From Pseudomonadota bacterium (GTDB taxonomy: Bacteria > Pseudomonadota > Alphaproteobacteria > Reyranellales > Reyranellaceae): DNA of 12,733 bases. The notes under the pieces were generated by a model. That model saw only the letters and a program-made list of their open reading frames with translations. It searched no databases and was not told the origin of the DNA. Below, one piece after another: positions 6,399 through 12,733 of the stretch (position 1 is the stretch's first letter; the number at the start of each line of letters is the position of its first letter). The DNA is taken from the NCBI GenBank assembly GCA_023436825.1, contig JAEZHS010000415.1, positions 1 through 12,733 of the forward strand, read 5' to 3'. Made by a program: the position numbers and the translations under genes.

Positions 6399-7019
6399 TC
6401 ACATGATCTTCTCAGCCCAGGCGACTGTCTTCATCGCCATCGTCTTCAGATGATCGGCCATCGAGAAGCCTGAAACGCCCTTGCGCGGCCTGAGATCGTG
6501 ATCGCCGTCTTCCAACCAGAGGATTTCTATGGCCTTCGAAAGCGTGTAGCCAGTGACCTCCTCGCGGGTGCCGAACGGATCGCGCGTTCCCTGGACGATC
6601 AGCGTCGCCGTCTTGAGATTGGCGAGGTGGGCGGTGCGCAGCTGCGTCGGCTTGTCGACCGGATGGAAGGGGTAGCCGAGGCAGAGCAGTCCGGCTGCGT
6701 GATGCTCGTCGGCGATCATGCTGGCAACTCGTCCGCCCATCGACTTGCCGCCGATGATCAACGGCCCGCTTGCCCCGAGAGCAGCGATCGCAGCGACGTA
6801 CTCGGGACACAGCTTCTCTGCCCGCGGCGGTGGCTTGCGACTGGACGACGTGCGGCGGCTCGCCATGTATTCGAACTCGAAGCGGGCGACGCGAATGCCC
6901 GCCTCCGCCAGGCTCTTGGCGATGGCGTTCATCGCCGGCGAATCCATTGGCGCGCCCGCACCGTGCGCCAGCAAGATCGAGTGCATCGCCTTGGCCGGTC
7001 CGTCGATCAAGAAATCCAC
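6399..7019 (-). CDS. Alpha/beta hydrolase of the KANL3/Tex30 type (dienelactone-hydrolase-like)
   Basis: The 206-residue cytoplasmic protein begins VDFLIDGPAKAMHSILLAHG, where AHGAGAPMDSP (18-28) is the oxyanion region of this subfamily. The nucleophile elbow is GGKSMGGR with Ser93; LIVQGTRDPFG supplies Asp147 and EDGDHDLRP supplies His174, completing a catalytic triad. FEFEYMASRR followed by KPPPRAEKL is also typical of bacterial KANL3/Tex30-like hydrolases, whose substrates are mostly unknown. The start is GTG 7019, supported by CGGGAG seven bases upstream and by where homology begins; the longer frame above it only overlaps the preceding gene. GTG shares one base with that gene's TAG stop, so the two are coupled. 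Start confidence is good, substrate unknown. Confidence 0.9.
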   Translation of the reverse strand: MDFLIDGPAKAMHSILLAHGAGAPMDSPAMNAIAKSLAEAGIRVARFEFEYMASRRTSSSRKPPPRAEKLCPEYVAAIAALGASGPLIIGGKSMGGRVASMIADEHHAAGLLCLGYPFHPVDKPTQLRTAHLANLKTATLIVQGTRDPFGTREEVTGYTLSKAIEILWLEDGDHDLRPRKGVSGFSMADHLKTMAMKTVAWAEKIM

Positions 7020-7699
7020 TAAAACGCTCCCGTGAACTCGAACTCGATCGCGTTCCTCACATTGTCGATCTTCCACCAGTTCAGCCGCCGCAGGAAGCTC
7101 TGGCCGAGCAGGGCGCGGCTCTTGGGCGCGCCCATGGTGGCCAGGACGTTCTCCATTGTGCGGTCGCCGATCTGCAGGCTGCGCAGGCGGAACACGCGTT
7201 GCTGCATGGCGCGGCCGTCGGCCAGGATGAAGCGACGCTCACCCATGAAGTCGGCGTCGGTGAGCGTGCCGTTGCGCTTCATCTCCTCGACCGCCTCCTC
7301 GGGGACCTGGACCGTCGCGGCGCCGGAATCGACGATGAAGTAGGCCTGGGTGCTGCCGGCCAGTCGCGCCGACAGCACGAATACGCCGCCCATCCGCTGG
7401 AACTGCGCCATTGCCCGCGTCGCCTCCTGCTGCCCGCGCGCGGGGCAGCGCGCCCAGGCCGGGCCGCCGTGGCGCGCGGCCGAAGCATGGCAGAAGCCGC
7501 CAAGCGCCAGGACCTTGGCCAGCGTGTCGCGTTGCTCGCACGCGCCGACGGCATCGACGGCCGACGCGGCCGGATTGCGGCAGGTCGCATCGCTCGCCGT
7601 CCAGCGTGCAATGAGCTGGTCGGCGTTTTCGGCGGTCTGCGCTCGCGCCGCGCTGGTCGAGGCGAGCAGCAGCAGGAGAAGGGCAGGGAGGCCTTTCAA
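7019..7699 (-). CDS. Exported retropepsin-like (clan AA) aspartic protease with N-terminal four-Cys region
   Basis: The 226-residue precursor starts with a signal peptide (MKGLPALLLLLLASTSAARA, likely cleaved before Gln21), so the protein is periplasmic. Residues 25-90 form a small domain with cysteines 40, 54, 70 and 85, able to form two disulfides. The protease domain follows: GGVFVLSARLAGSTQAYFIV then Asp124-Ser-Gly-Ala, the aspartic protease active-site motif; VPEEAVEEMKRNGTL; and ALLGQSFLRRLNWWKIDNVR near the C-terminus, a strong mark of bacterial TIGR02281-like proteases. Such enzymes act as dimers, one Asp from each. Its target is unknown. The start is TTG 7699: no ATG or GTG fits, and the signal peptide begins exactly there, but the ribosome-binding site is poor. 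It lies seven bases after the MscS gene, so coupling is likely. Confidence 0.88.
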   Translation of the reverse strand: MKGLPALLLLLLASTSAARAQTAENADQLIARWTASDATCRNPAASAVDAVGACEQRDTLAKVLALGGFCHASAARHGGPAWARCPARGQQEATRAMAQFQRMGGVFVLSARLAGSTQAYFIVDSGAATVQVPEEAVEEMKRNGTLTDADFMGERRFILADGRAMQQRVFRLRSLQIGDRTMENVLATMGAPKSRALLGQSFLRRLNWWKIDNVRNAIEFEFTGAF

Positions 7700-7706
7700 G
7701 CGCGGC

Positions 7707-9164
7707 CTATTCGGCTGCCAGCGCCGGTGCGCTCGGCGGACCGTAGTGGGACTCGATCTGGCCGCGGTAGAGATTGATCAGGCGATCGATCACCTCCGCG
7801 GGAGGCTCCTCATCGATGCTGCGCCGATAGGTCTCCTGCCAAGCGAGATGCGCGAGCGCCGCGGCGAAGGTGTCGATGAGCTCCGGCGTCTCGCCGATCA
7901 ACCGGGCGAAAGCGCGACGGTCGAACTCGTAGATCAGCACCGTGGTCTCGGCCGTCACGGTGGCGTTGTGCGCCTGGCAGGCGAATAGCGCCTTGCGGCC
8001 GAAGAACTCCGTGGTGATGAATCGGTGCTCCTCGACGTTGGCGCCGTCGCGGTCGGCGGCGGTGCGCCGCGCCATGCCCTCACCGACGATGAACAGCGAA
8101 TGGCGCCGCTCGCCTGCGCGCACGATCTCCGCGCCGGCGGGGAAATGGTGCTCGATCAGCGCACCGCTGATTCGGTGGCAGAGTTCCTGCGACAGGCCGC
8201 GGAACAGGCGGACCTGCTGCACCAGGTGGAACACGTCGAGAGAACGGTTGGCGATGCGCGTGCGGCCTTCGATCGTGATCGACCCGCTCTTGGGGAAGGC
8301 GATGCCGATGTCGGCGTCGCGCATGCATTGCAGGATGCTCTTGATGACGGCGTGCTCGGCCTTCTTGCCGTCGCCGTAATTGGCGATGGTGAAAGCGACC
8401 TCGTAGAGCACGCCATCGGGCGTGAGCTTGCGGGCGAATACCGAAGGCGGCGACACGTGCGTCACGCCTGCCGCCGCCAGGGTCGCGGCATAGAGGATGC
8501 GCTCGGCGCTCTCGACCGAGGTGTCGTAGTCGATGGTGATCTCGATAGTGCGCTTGGAGCGCATGTCGGGCTGCGCTTGGTTGAGGATGACGGCGCTCGC
8601 GAGCTGCAGGTTGGGCACATAAACGATCTCGTTCGCGCCGGTCTGCAGCACGGTCGTGCGCCAGGTGATGCGCTCGACCTTGCCCGACAGCCGGTCGTTG
8701 ATACGCACCGAATCGCCCACCCGAAAGGGCTTCTCGACGTTGAGCAGGATGCCGGTGAACAGCGCCAGCATGACGTCGCGCAGCGCGATTCCCAGGATCA
8801 TCAGCGAGGCGCCGCCGGTCGCCACCAGGGCGGTGACATCGCGCTGGAAGACGAAAGCCAGGATCAGGCAGATGCCGACGAAGATCACCAGCCCCGAGAC
8901 TAGGCTGCCGATCAGCGGCGGCACTTCCTTGGCGGTCCGCCGCTCGAGCCAGCCGTGGACGATCTCGCGCTTGACGATGCGGGCCAGCATCAGGGTGATG
9001 GCGAGGCAGAGCGCGCCCGCGATCCACTGCGCCAGCGTGACCTCGGAGAGGCCCGAGACCACGGCCAGCGGGCCCGTGAACAGCCGGTCGAGAACAACGA
9101 GCACGACCAGCGCGACGATGACCGTCGCCGGCCGGCCATAGACCTTCATCGCGCCGTCCGACAT
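7707..9164 (-). CDS. MscS-type channel with C-terminal cyclic-nucleotide-binding-like domain
   Basis: This 485-residue inner-membrane protein has hydrophobic helices at about 13-30, 46-65 and 85-106, then the pore-lining helix and MscS core TALVATGGASLMILGIALRD (111-130) and FTGILLNVEKPFRVGDSVRI (136-155). The beta domain VERITWRTTVLQTGANEIVY (163-182) and VPNLQLASAVILNQ confirm the MscS fold. Residues about 318-425 form a cNMP-binding-like barrel (VRLFRGLSQELC; EIVRAGERRHSLFIVGEGMA; FFGRKALFACQAHNATVTAE). In its phosphate-binding cassette FGE reads FGR (388-390) and the conserved Arg is replaced around Asn400, so cAMP or cGMP binding is doubtful. MscS channels open under membrane tension. 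Its AGGAGG site overlaps the stop codon of the upstream sensor gene, so the two are tightly coupled. Confidence 0.93.
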   Translation of the reverse strand: MSDGAMKVYGRPATVIVALVVLVVLDRLFTGPLAVVSGLSEVTLAQWIAGALCLAITLMLARIVKREIVHGWLERRTAKEVPPLIGSLVSGLVIFVGICLILAFVFQRDVTALVATGGASLMILGIALRDVMLALFTGILLNVEKPFRVGDSVRINDRLSGKVERITWRTTVLQTGANEIVYVPNLQLASAVILNQAQPDMRSKRTIEITIDYDTSVESAERILYAATLAAAGVTHVSPPSVFARKLTPDGVLYEVAFTIANYGDGKKAEHAVIKSILQCMRDADIGIAFPKSGSITIEGRTRIANRSLDVFHLVQQVRLFRGLSQELCHRISGALIEHHFPAGAEIVRAGERRHSLFIVGEGMARRTAADRDGANVEEHRFITTEFFGRKALFACQAHNATVTAETTVLIYEFDRRAFARLIGETPELIDTFAAALAHLAWQETYRRSIDEEPPAEVIDRLINLYRGQIESHYGPPSAPALAAE

Positions 9165-9172
9165 GGGTCCTC

Positions 9173-10966
9173 CTAGGTCGCCGCCGGAAGGCGGACGATG
9201 AAGCCGGGCTCGCCGGTGGAGATGGCGAGCGAGCCGCCATAGAACTCCACGATCATGCGGGCGAGAACGAGGCCGACCAGCTCGCCGCCGGCGGCATCCG
9301 TGGTGTCGACTGCGGCAAGCCGCGCCAGGAACTGTCGGGATTCATCGAGCATGGCGTCGGTCGGTTGGGCGGGACCGGAGAAGGCCGTGCCGGTGATGGC
9401 GAGCACCAGCCATTGCCCCGCTTCCTGCTTCGCCGAAATGGTCACATCGCCCTGGCCCGAGCGCTGCGCGGGCATGGCGATGATGTTGGCGATGGCCCGG
9501 CGCAGCAGATCGGCGTCGGCGCGGGCTGGAGCCAGGTCGGCGGGAACGGTCGACGAGACCGAGAACTTCGGGAGGCGGCGATAGGCGACGAGATCGTCGT
9601 CGACGACCTGAGCTGCCACGGTCGCGAGGCTGACCGGCGTCGTGTCCGCCTTGACGAGGCTTTGGCGGAACAGCTCGACCTGCTGGTAGTCGCCGACCAG
9701 GCGGCTCAGCCGCGTGGTTTCGCCTGTCACGAAGGCGAGGCGGCCGGCCATGCCAGGCTCGGCCTTGGCCACCGCCGGCGCGAGCGTCGCCAGCTGGCCG
9801 GTGACCGCCTGCAGCGGCTCGTTGATGGCGGCGACGAGGTTGGTGAAGAAGCCGCGCTTGATCAGGTCGACGTCCTTGAGCTTGGCAAGGGCGGCCTGGC
9901 CTACGGCGACCTGGCGGGCGAGCTCGCGCCGCTGGCTGCCGACGAGGCCGGTCAGGCGCGCGCGGATCTGGCCGAACTTCACGCCGGCATAGAGGCCGAT
10001 CGCCGCCAGCACGACGAACAGGATGCCGGCCTTGATCAGCACCGCGCGCAGCACGTCGGCAAAGTCGTCGGTGAGGTCGTCGACGACGGCGACGATGATG
10101 GATGGACTTCCGGCGAAGTCGATCACCGGGAAGGTGCGCACGAAGATGGTGTGGTGGCGCTTGTCGGTCGCCACGGTGTAGTCCTTGGCATTCGGATCGA
10201 AGCTGATCGAGCGCACGAACTGCGCCGTCTGCGCATCGGAGAAGAGATAGAAGACGTCGTCCTTCTGCCACACGTCGACGCGCGAATCGGCGGCGCGCTC
10301 GACGCGCTCCGACACCTCCTTGCTGATGCCGATCGCCCATTTCACCTCGGCCGTGGCGCTGGCGCGCTCGAGCGGCACGTCGAGATTGCTGGCGAACTCG
10401 AGCGAGCCCGCGAACTTGCCGTCGACCACGATCGGCATGATGGCACGGACATCGACGCGGCCGCCGATGCCGGTCTCGACAGCGATCACGGGCTGGCGGC
10501 GTTCGTTGGCCGCCACCACGGTCCGGCGATATCTCGATGCATCGACTCCGAAGTCATTCGGCTGGCCGGCGCGGTAATAGATCGTCGCCGGGGGCAGCCA
10601 GAAGTTGAGCTGCTCGACGCTGTGATGCTTTTTGAGCTCCTGGAAGAACGGCTCCATGCGCGCTACCAGGGTCGCGCGATCCTGGCGCGCAAAGGCCTCC
10701 ATCGTCGTGGTGTCCTGGAGCAGCACATCGGCCGCCATGCTCATGACGAGCGAGCGCTGCTTCAGCAGATCGCGGAATACCGTCTCGAAGTCCTTGGCAT
10801 TGTCGCTCGACGTCTGGATGGCGGCATTGGTGCCGGCGGAATAGGCGTCCATGCCATAGAAGCCCGCCAGCACCGCCGCACCGGCCACGATCGTGCCCAG
10901 GATCCACAGCCGTCCGCCGCTGCTCTTCCCGCTGTCGTCGTCATCCCCGCTCGACGTCACGCTCAT
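9173..10966 (-). CDS. Membrane sensor resembling a histidine kinase, predicted pseudokinase
   Basis: The 597-residue protein has a polar N-terminus, a membrane helix at about 20-38, a large periplasmic region (40-306), a second helix (307-329), a coiled linker and a degenerate kinase module. The periplasmic part (FRDLLKQRSLVMSMAADVLL; AIMPIVVDGKFAGSLEFASN) resembles a double-Cache sensor (dCACHE_3-like). The HisKA-like helix is DLIKRGFFTNLVAAINEPLQ (367-386): aligned with SHELRTPL, the phosphoacceptor His is Ala379. In the N-box (ANIIAMPA, 493-500) the second Asn is Met498. The G1 box (DxGxG) reads ITGTA (524-528). The end GLVLARMIVEFYGGSLAIST (565-584) still resembles a kinase C-terminus. 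It probably senses a periplasmic signal and passes it by shape change rather than phosphorylation. No response regulator is nearby; the next gene, eight bases on, is the MscS channel. The ATG at 10966 has only a weak ribosome-binding site. Confidence 0.85.
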   Translation of the reverse strand: MSVTSSGDDDDSGKSSGGRLWILGTIVAGAAVLAGFYGMDAYSAGTNAAIQTSSDNAKDFETVFRDLLKQRSLVMSMAADVLLQDTTTMEAFARQDRATLVARMEPFFQELKKHHSVEQLNFWLPPATIYYRAGQPNDFGVDASRYRRTVVAANERRQPVIAVETGIGGRVDVRAIMPIVVDGKFAGSLEFASNLDVPLERASATAEVKWAIGISKEVSERVERAADSRVDVWQKDDVFYLFSDAQTAQFVRSISFDPNAKDYTVATDKRHHTIFVRTFPVIDFAGSPSIIVAVVDDLTDDFADVLRAVLIKAGILFVVLAAIGLYAGVKFGQIRARLTGLVGSQRRELARQVAVGQAALAKLKDVDLIKRGFFTNLVAAINEPLQAVTGQLATLAPAVAKAEPGMAGRLAFVTGETTRLSRLVGDYQQVELFRQSLVKADTTPVSLATVAAQVVDDDLVAYRRLPKFSVSSTVPADLAPARADADLLRRAIANIIAMPAQRSGQGDVTISAKQEAGQWLVLAITGTAFSGPAQPTDAMLDESRQFLARLAAVDTTDAAGGELVGLVLARMIVEFYGGSLAISTGEPGFIVRLPAAT

Positions 10967-11042
10967 TGCCCTGCCCCAAATGAATGCCCCGAGGCAGGCT
11001 ATTTGAATTGATGCCGTAAGTGCAATGAGTCAGCGGTTGCTC

Positions 11043-11807
11043 TCACGCCTTTCGGCTGACCAGGGAGAACATGGCGCCCTGCGGATCGACGCCCTGCACG
11101 ATCCAATCGCCGCCCGGCACTTCCATCGGGCCGTTGACGACCTGGCCGCCTTCCTTCTTCAGGCGCTCGAGTGCCGCGCCGATGGCGTCGACGCGGAAGT
11201 AATAGCCCCAGAACGGCGCCGGTACTTCGGCAGGCTTGGTCATCATGCCGCCGATCGCGGGGCCGCCCGCGGCGAAGAGCTGGTAGCGACCCATCGCGCC
11301 CATGTCGAGCGCCTCGTCCTTGGTCCAGCCGAACAGCTCGGCATAGAAGGCGAAGGCCTTTTCGCCGTTGGCCGCCATCAGCTCGTGCCAGCCGATCGTG
11401 CCCGGCGTCGCCGGATCGGCCGGCGGCGGCGGCATGTCGGACAACGGCTTGAACAGGCTGAATGCGGCGCCCTGCGGATCGGCGACCATGGCGAAGCGGC
11501 CGATGTTGGGAATGTCGGTCGGCGGCACATGCACCGCGCCGCCGGCCTTGGTCACGCGGCCGACATAGGCGTCGACGTCGCTGACGCCGACATAGCCGAC
11601 CCAGCCCGGCCTGGCGCCGGCATCGCACGCCTCCTTCGGCAGGGTCATCAGGCCCGCCATCGGGACTTCGCCGGCCAGCAGCAGCGTGTAGTCCATGCCG
11701 GCCTGATTGGCGTCCTGGGGCTTCCAGCCCACGACATGGCTGTAGAAGCGCTGCGCCGCCTTGGCGTCGGTCGTCATGAGTTCGTACCAGACGAAGGTGT
11801 TCGCCAT
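11043..11807 (-). CDS. Two-domain VOC (glyoxalase/bleomycin-resistance fold) protein
   Basis: The 254-residue protein is a tandem of two vicinal-oxygen-chelate domains. Domain 1 (1-125) runs from TFVWYELMTTDAKAAQRFYS to GGAVHVPPTDIPNIGRFAMV and ADPQGAAFSLFKP. Domain 2 (135-252) runs from GTIGWHELMAANGEKAFAFY, with FGWTKDEALDMG, to EVPGGDWIVQGVDPQGAMFS. The repeat of xWxELM, FY-FGW and DPQGA-FSL in both halves shows internal duplication. It resembles the Cfp30B-like group of two-domain VOC proteins, whose substrates are unknown. No signal peptide is seen. GGGAGG lies five bases before ATG 11807. It follows the SRPBCC gene by 12 bases, so the two form a small operon; it is 76 bases upstream of the sensor gene and could be joined to that run. 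Confidence 0.93.
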   Translation of the reverse strand: MANTFVWYELMTTDAKAAQRFYSHVVGWKPQDANQAGMDYTLLLAGEVPMAGLMTLPKEACDAGARPGWVGYVGVSDVDAYVGRVTKAGGAVHVPPTDIPNIGRFAMVADPQGAAFSLFKPLSDMPPPPADPATPGTIGWHELMAANGEKAFAFYAELFGWTKDEALDMGAMGRYQLFAAGGPAIGGMMTKPAEVPAPFWGYYFRVDAIGAALERLKKEGGQVVNGPMEVPGGDWIVQGVDPQGAMFSLVSRKA

Positions 11808-11819
11808 GTCAGCCTCCCT

Positions 11820-12278
11820 TCAGATTGTCGCGACGAGGGCTTCGAGCTGATCGGCGCAGAGGCCCCAGCCTTCGTGAAACCCCATCTTCTCGTGTGCCTC
11901 GCGGTCGGACACCGTCCAGTGGCGCACGCGCGCGGTATAGCGCGTTTTGCCACCTTCGTCCTCGAAGGTGAGGATCAGGGTCATGAACGGCTTCTCCGAC
12001 GGCTCCCACGCCTTCACGTAGGCATCGGTCGAGACCAGCTTCTGATTGGGCACGACCTCGAGGTAGACGCCGTGGTTGGGCAAATCCTTGCCATCGGGAC
12101 CGCGCATGACGAAGTAGGCTGAGCCGCCCGGCCGCACGTCCACTTCGACAACCGGCGTGGTGTAGGGTTTCGGCGCGAACCACTGCTTCAGCAGCTCGGG
12201 GTCGGTCCATGCACGATATACCTTCTCGCGAGGCGCATTGATCAGGCGGGTGAGGACAAGCTCGCGATCGGCGGACAT
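11820..12278 (-). CDS. SRPBCC (AHSA1-like) domain protein
   Basis: This 152-residue protein has the AHSA1 pattern: DRELVLTRLINAPREKVYRA (4-23), WTDPELLKQWFAPKPYTTPV (24-43), EVDVRPGGSAYFVMRGPDGK (45-64), LVSTDAYVKAWEP (80-92), FMTLILTFEDEGGKTRYTAR (97-116) and the C-terminal helix MGFHEGWGLCADQLEALVA. The W-x-D-P-E-L-L-x-x-W and E-x-D-x-R-P-G-G signatures are classic. Members of this group bind small hydrophobic molecules in a cavity; most have no known role. ATG 12278 is preferred over TTG 12299 because AAGGAG lies six bases before it and homology begins there. It is the first gene of a pair with the VOC gene and is divergent from the YffB-like gene. Unlike the SRPBCC gene at 3094, it has no ArsR gene beside it. 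Confidence 0.94.
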   Translation of the reverse strand: MSADRELVLTRLINAPREKVYRAWTDPELLKQWFAPKPYTTPVVEVDVRPGGSAYFVMRGPDGKDLPNHGVYLEVVPNQKLVSTDAYVKAWEPSEKPFMTLILTFEDEGGKTRYTARVRHWTVSDREAHEKMGFHEGWGLCADQLEALVATI

Positions 12279-12371
12279 CTGTTTCTCCTTCGGGGGCAAT
12301 TGCGTTGCTTACCCAAGGACGAACGGGCTATCCACCTTCCGACATCGAGCGCAGATTATTTCGAGGGACAC

Positions 12372-12733
12372 ATGGCGGTCACAATCTATGGCATCAAGAA
12401 TTGTGACACGATGAAAAAGGCACGCGCCTGGCTGGACCAGAAGAGCGTCGCCTACGCCTTCCATGACTACAAGGCCGCCGGTATCGAGCGTGGCCGTCTC
12501 GAAGGCTGGGCCGGCAAGGTCGGCTGGGAGAGCCTGCTCAACCGTGCCGGCACGACCTTCCGCAAGCTGCCCGACAAGGATAAGGAAGGCCTCACCGGGC
12601 AGAAGGCGATCGCGCTCATGCTTGACCAGCCGTCGATGATCAAGCGGCCGGTGCTCGAGACCGCCGGGAAGCTGCTGGTCGGGTTCAAGCCGGAGCAGTA
12701 TGAAGAACTCATCGGACCGCGGGCCTCCAGGCC
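12372..12733 (+). CDS. ArsC/Spx-family protein (YffB-like), 3' end cut by window
   Basis: The frame from ATG 12372 reaches the window edge open, giving at least 120 residues. The N-terminus MAVTIYGIKNCDTMKKARAW is a thioredoxin-fold strand, helix and strand with Cys11 in NCDTMKKA. HDYKAAGI (31-38), LLNRAGTTFRKLPDKDKEGL (55-74) and the signature MIKRPVLETAGKLLVGFKPE (89-108) mark the YffB branch of the arsenate-reductase-like family. Only one Cys is seen, as in YffB, so glutathione-dependent thiol chemistry is suggested rather than arsenate reduction; the true substrate is unknown. YffB proteins usually end soon after the GFKPEQYEEL region, so only a few residues should be missing. GAGGGA lies three bases before the ATG. 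It is one of two plus-strand genes here, divergent from the SRPBCC gene across a 93-base gap. Confidence 0.93.
   Translation, partial: MAVTIYGIKNCDTMKKARAWLDQKSVAYAFHDYKAAGIERGRLEGWAGKVGWESLLNRAGTTFRKLPDKDKEGLTGQKAIALMLDQPSMIKRPVLETAGKLLVGFKPEQYEELIGPRASR

Noticed and set aside
7020..7076. Longer start for the alpha/beta hydrolase (MEDRQCEERDRVRVHGSVL)
   Set aside because: It lies wholly inside the protease gene and lacks homology; GTG 7019 has a well-placed CGGGAG.
8577..8584. A half-site resembling the ArsR operator (tggttgag) inside the MscS gene
   Set aside because: A single half-site without its symmetric partner is expected by chance.
9365..11011. A 548-codon open frame on the plus strand opposite the sensor gene
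   Set aside because: It is antisense to the sensor gene, has no recognisable motif and a biased Arg/Asp/Gly/Ala/His composition typical of GC-rich shadow frames.
10967..11042. Possible sensor-operon promoter (TTGCAC with an AT-rich ATAGCC)
   Set aside because: Matches to both boxes are too weak to separate from chance.
12467..12712. 81-codon minus-strand frame opposite the YffB-like gene
   Set aside because: The plus-strand YffB-like match is clear and no motif is seen on the minus strand.

Overview
The window is GC-rich, almost fully coding DNA, with long shadow reading frames on the opposite strand of most genes. Gene content (msrB-msrA pair, ArsR-SRPBCC-DUF899 cluster, BdcA-like reductase, retropepsin-like periplasmic protease, VOC and SRPBCC proteins) and leader sequences fit the chromosome of a soil or water proteobacterium, most likely an alphaproteobacterium. 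That assignment rests on general resemblance only. I see no rRNA, tRNA, CRISPR, insertion sequence or phage gene. Only two genes lie on the plus strand.

Layout, left to right. 1-653 (minus): dihydrofolate-reductase-like protein cut by the window edge. 739-804: a very long near-perfect hairpin just after msrA. 808-1772 (minus): msrB and msrA, overlapping by ATGA, a methionine sulfoxide repair operon. 1854-2313 (plus): remnant of an exported protein whose signal peptide and mature part lie in different frames. 2303-3995 (minus): ArsR-type repressor, SRPBCC protein, DUF899 thioredoxin-like protein, driven by a promoter with a consensus -35 box and two matching palindromes that look like operators; the regulator mRNA should be leaderless. 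4077-4571 (minus): DUF892 (YciE/YciF) protein with part of its metal-ligand set missing.

4667-10966 (minus) is a tightly packed run of six genes. In transcription order: a membrane sensor resembling a histidine kinase but lacking the phosphoacceptor His and key ATP-binding residues; an MscS-type channel with a C-terminal cyclic-nucleotide-binding-like domain; an exported retropepsin-like aspartic protease; an alpha/beta hydrolase; a metallo-beta-lactamase-fold hydrolase; and a BdcA-like short-chain reductase. Gaps are 12 bases or less, or the genes overlap. The pairing of a pseudokinase sensor with a mechanosensitive channel is the most unusual feature here.

11043-12278 (minus): a two-domain VOC protein and an SRPBCC protein, 12 bases apart. 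12372 to the end (plus): a YffB/ArsC-family thioredoxin-fold protein, divergent from the SRPBCC gene and reaching the window edge.

No gene-free stretch exceeds 300 bases. The larger gaps are 654-807 (holds the hairpin), 1773-1853 (divergent leader of msrB), 3996-4076 (operators and promoter), 4572-4666, 10967-11042 and 12279-12371. In the last three I see only ribosome-binding sites and no convincing promoter. Several genes here (MsrA, MsrB, DUF899, BdcA-like, DUF892) belong to families tied to redox or stress physiology. That is a loose theme, not a proven pathway.
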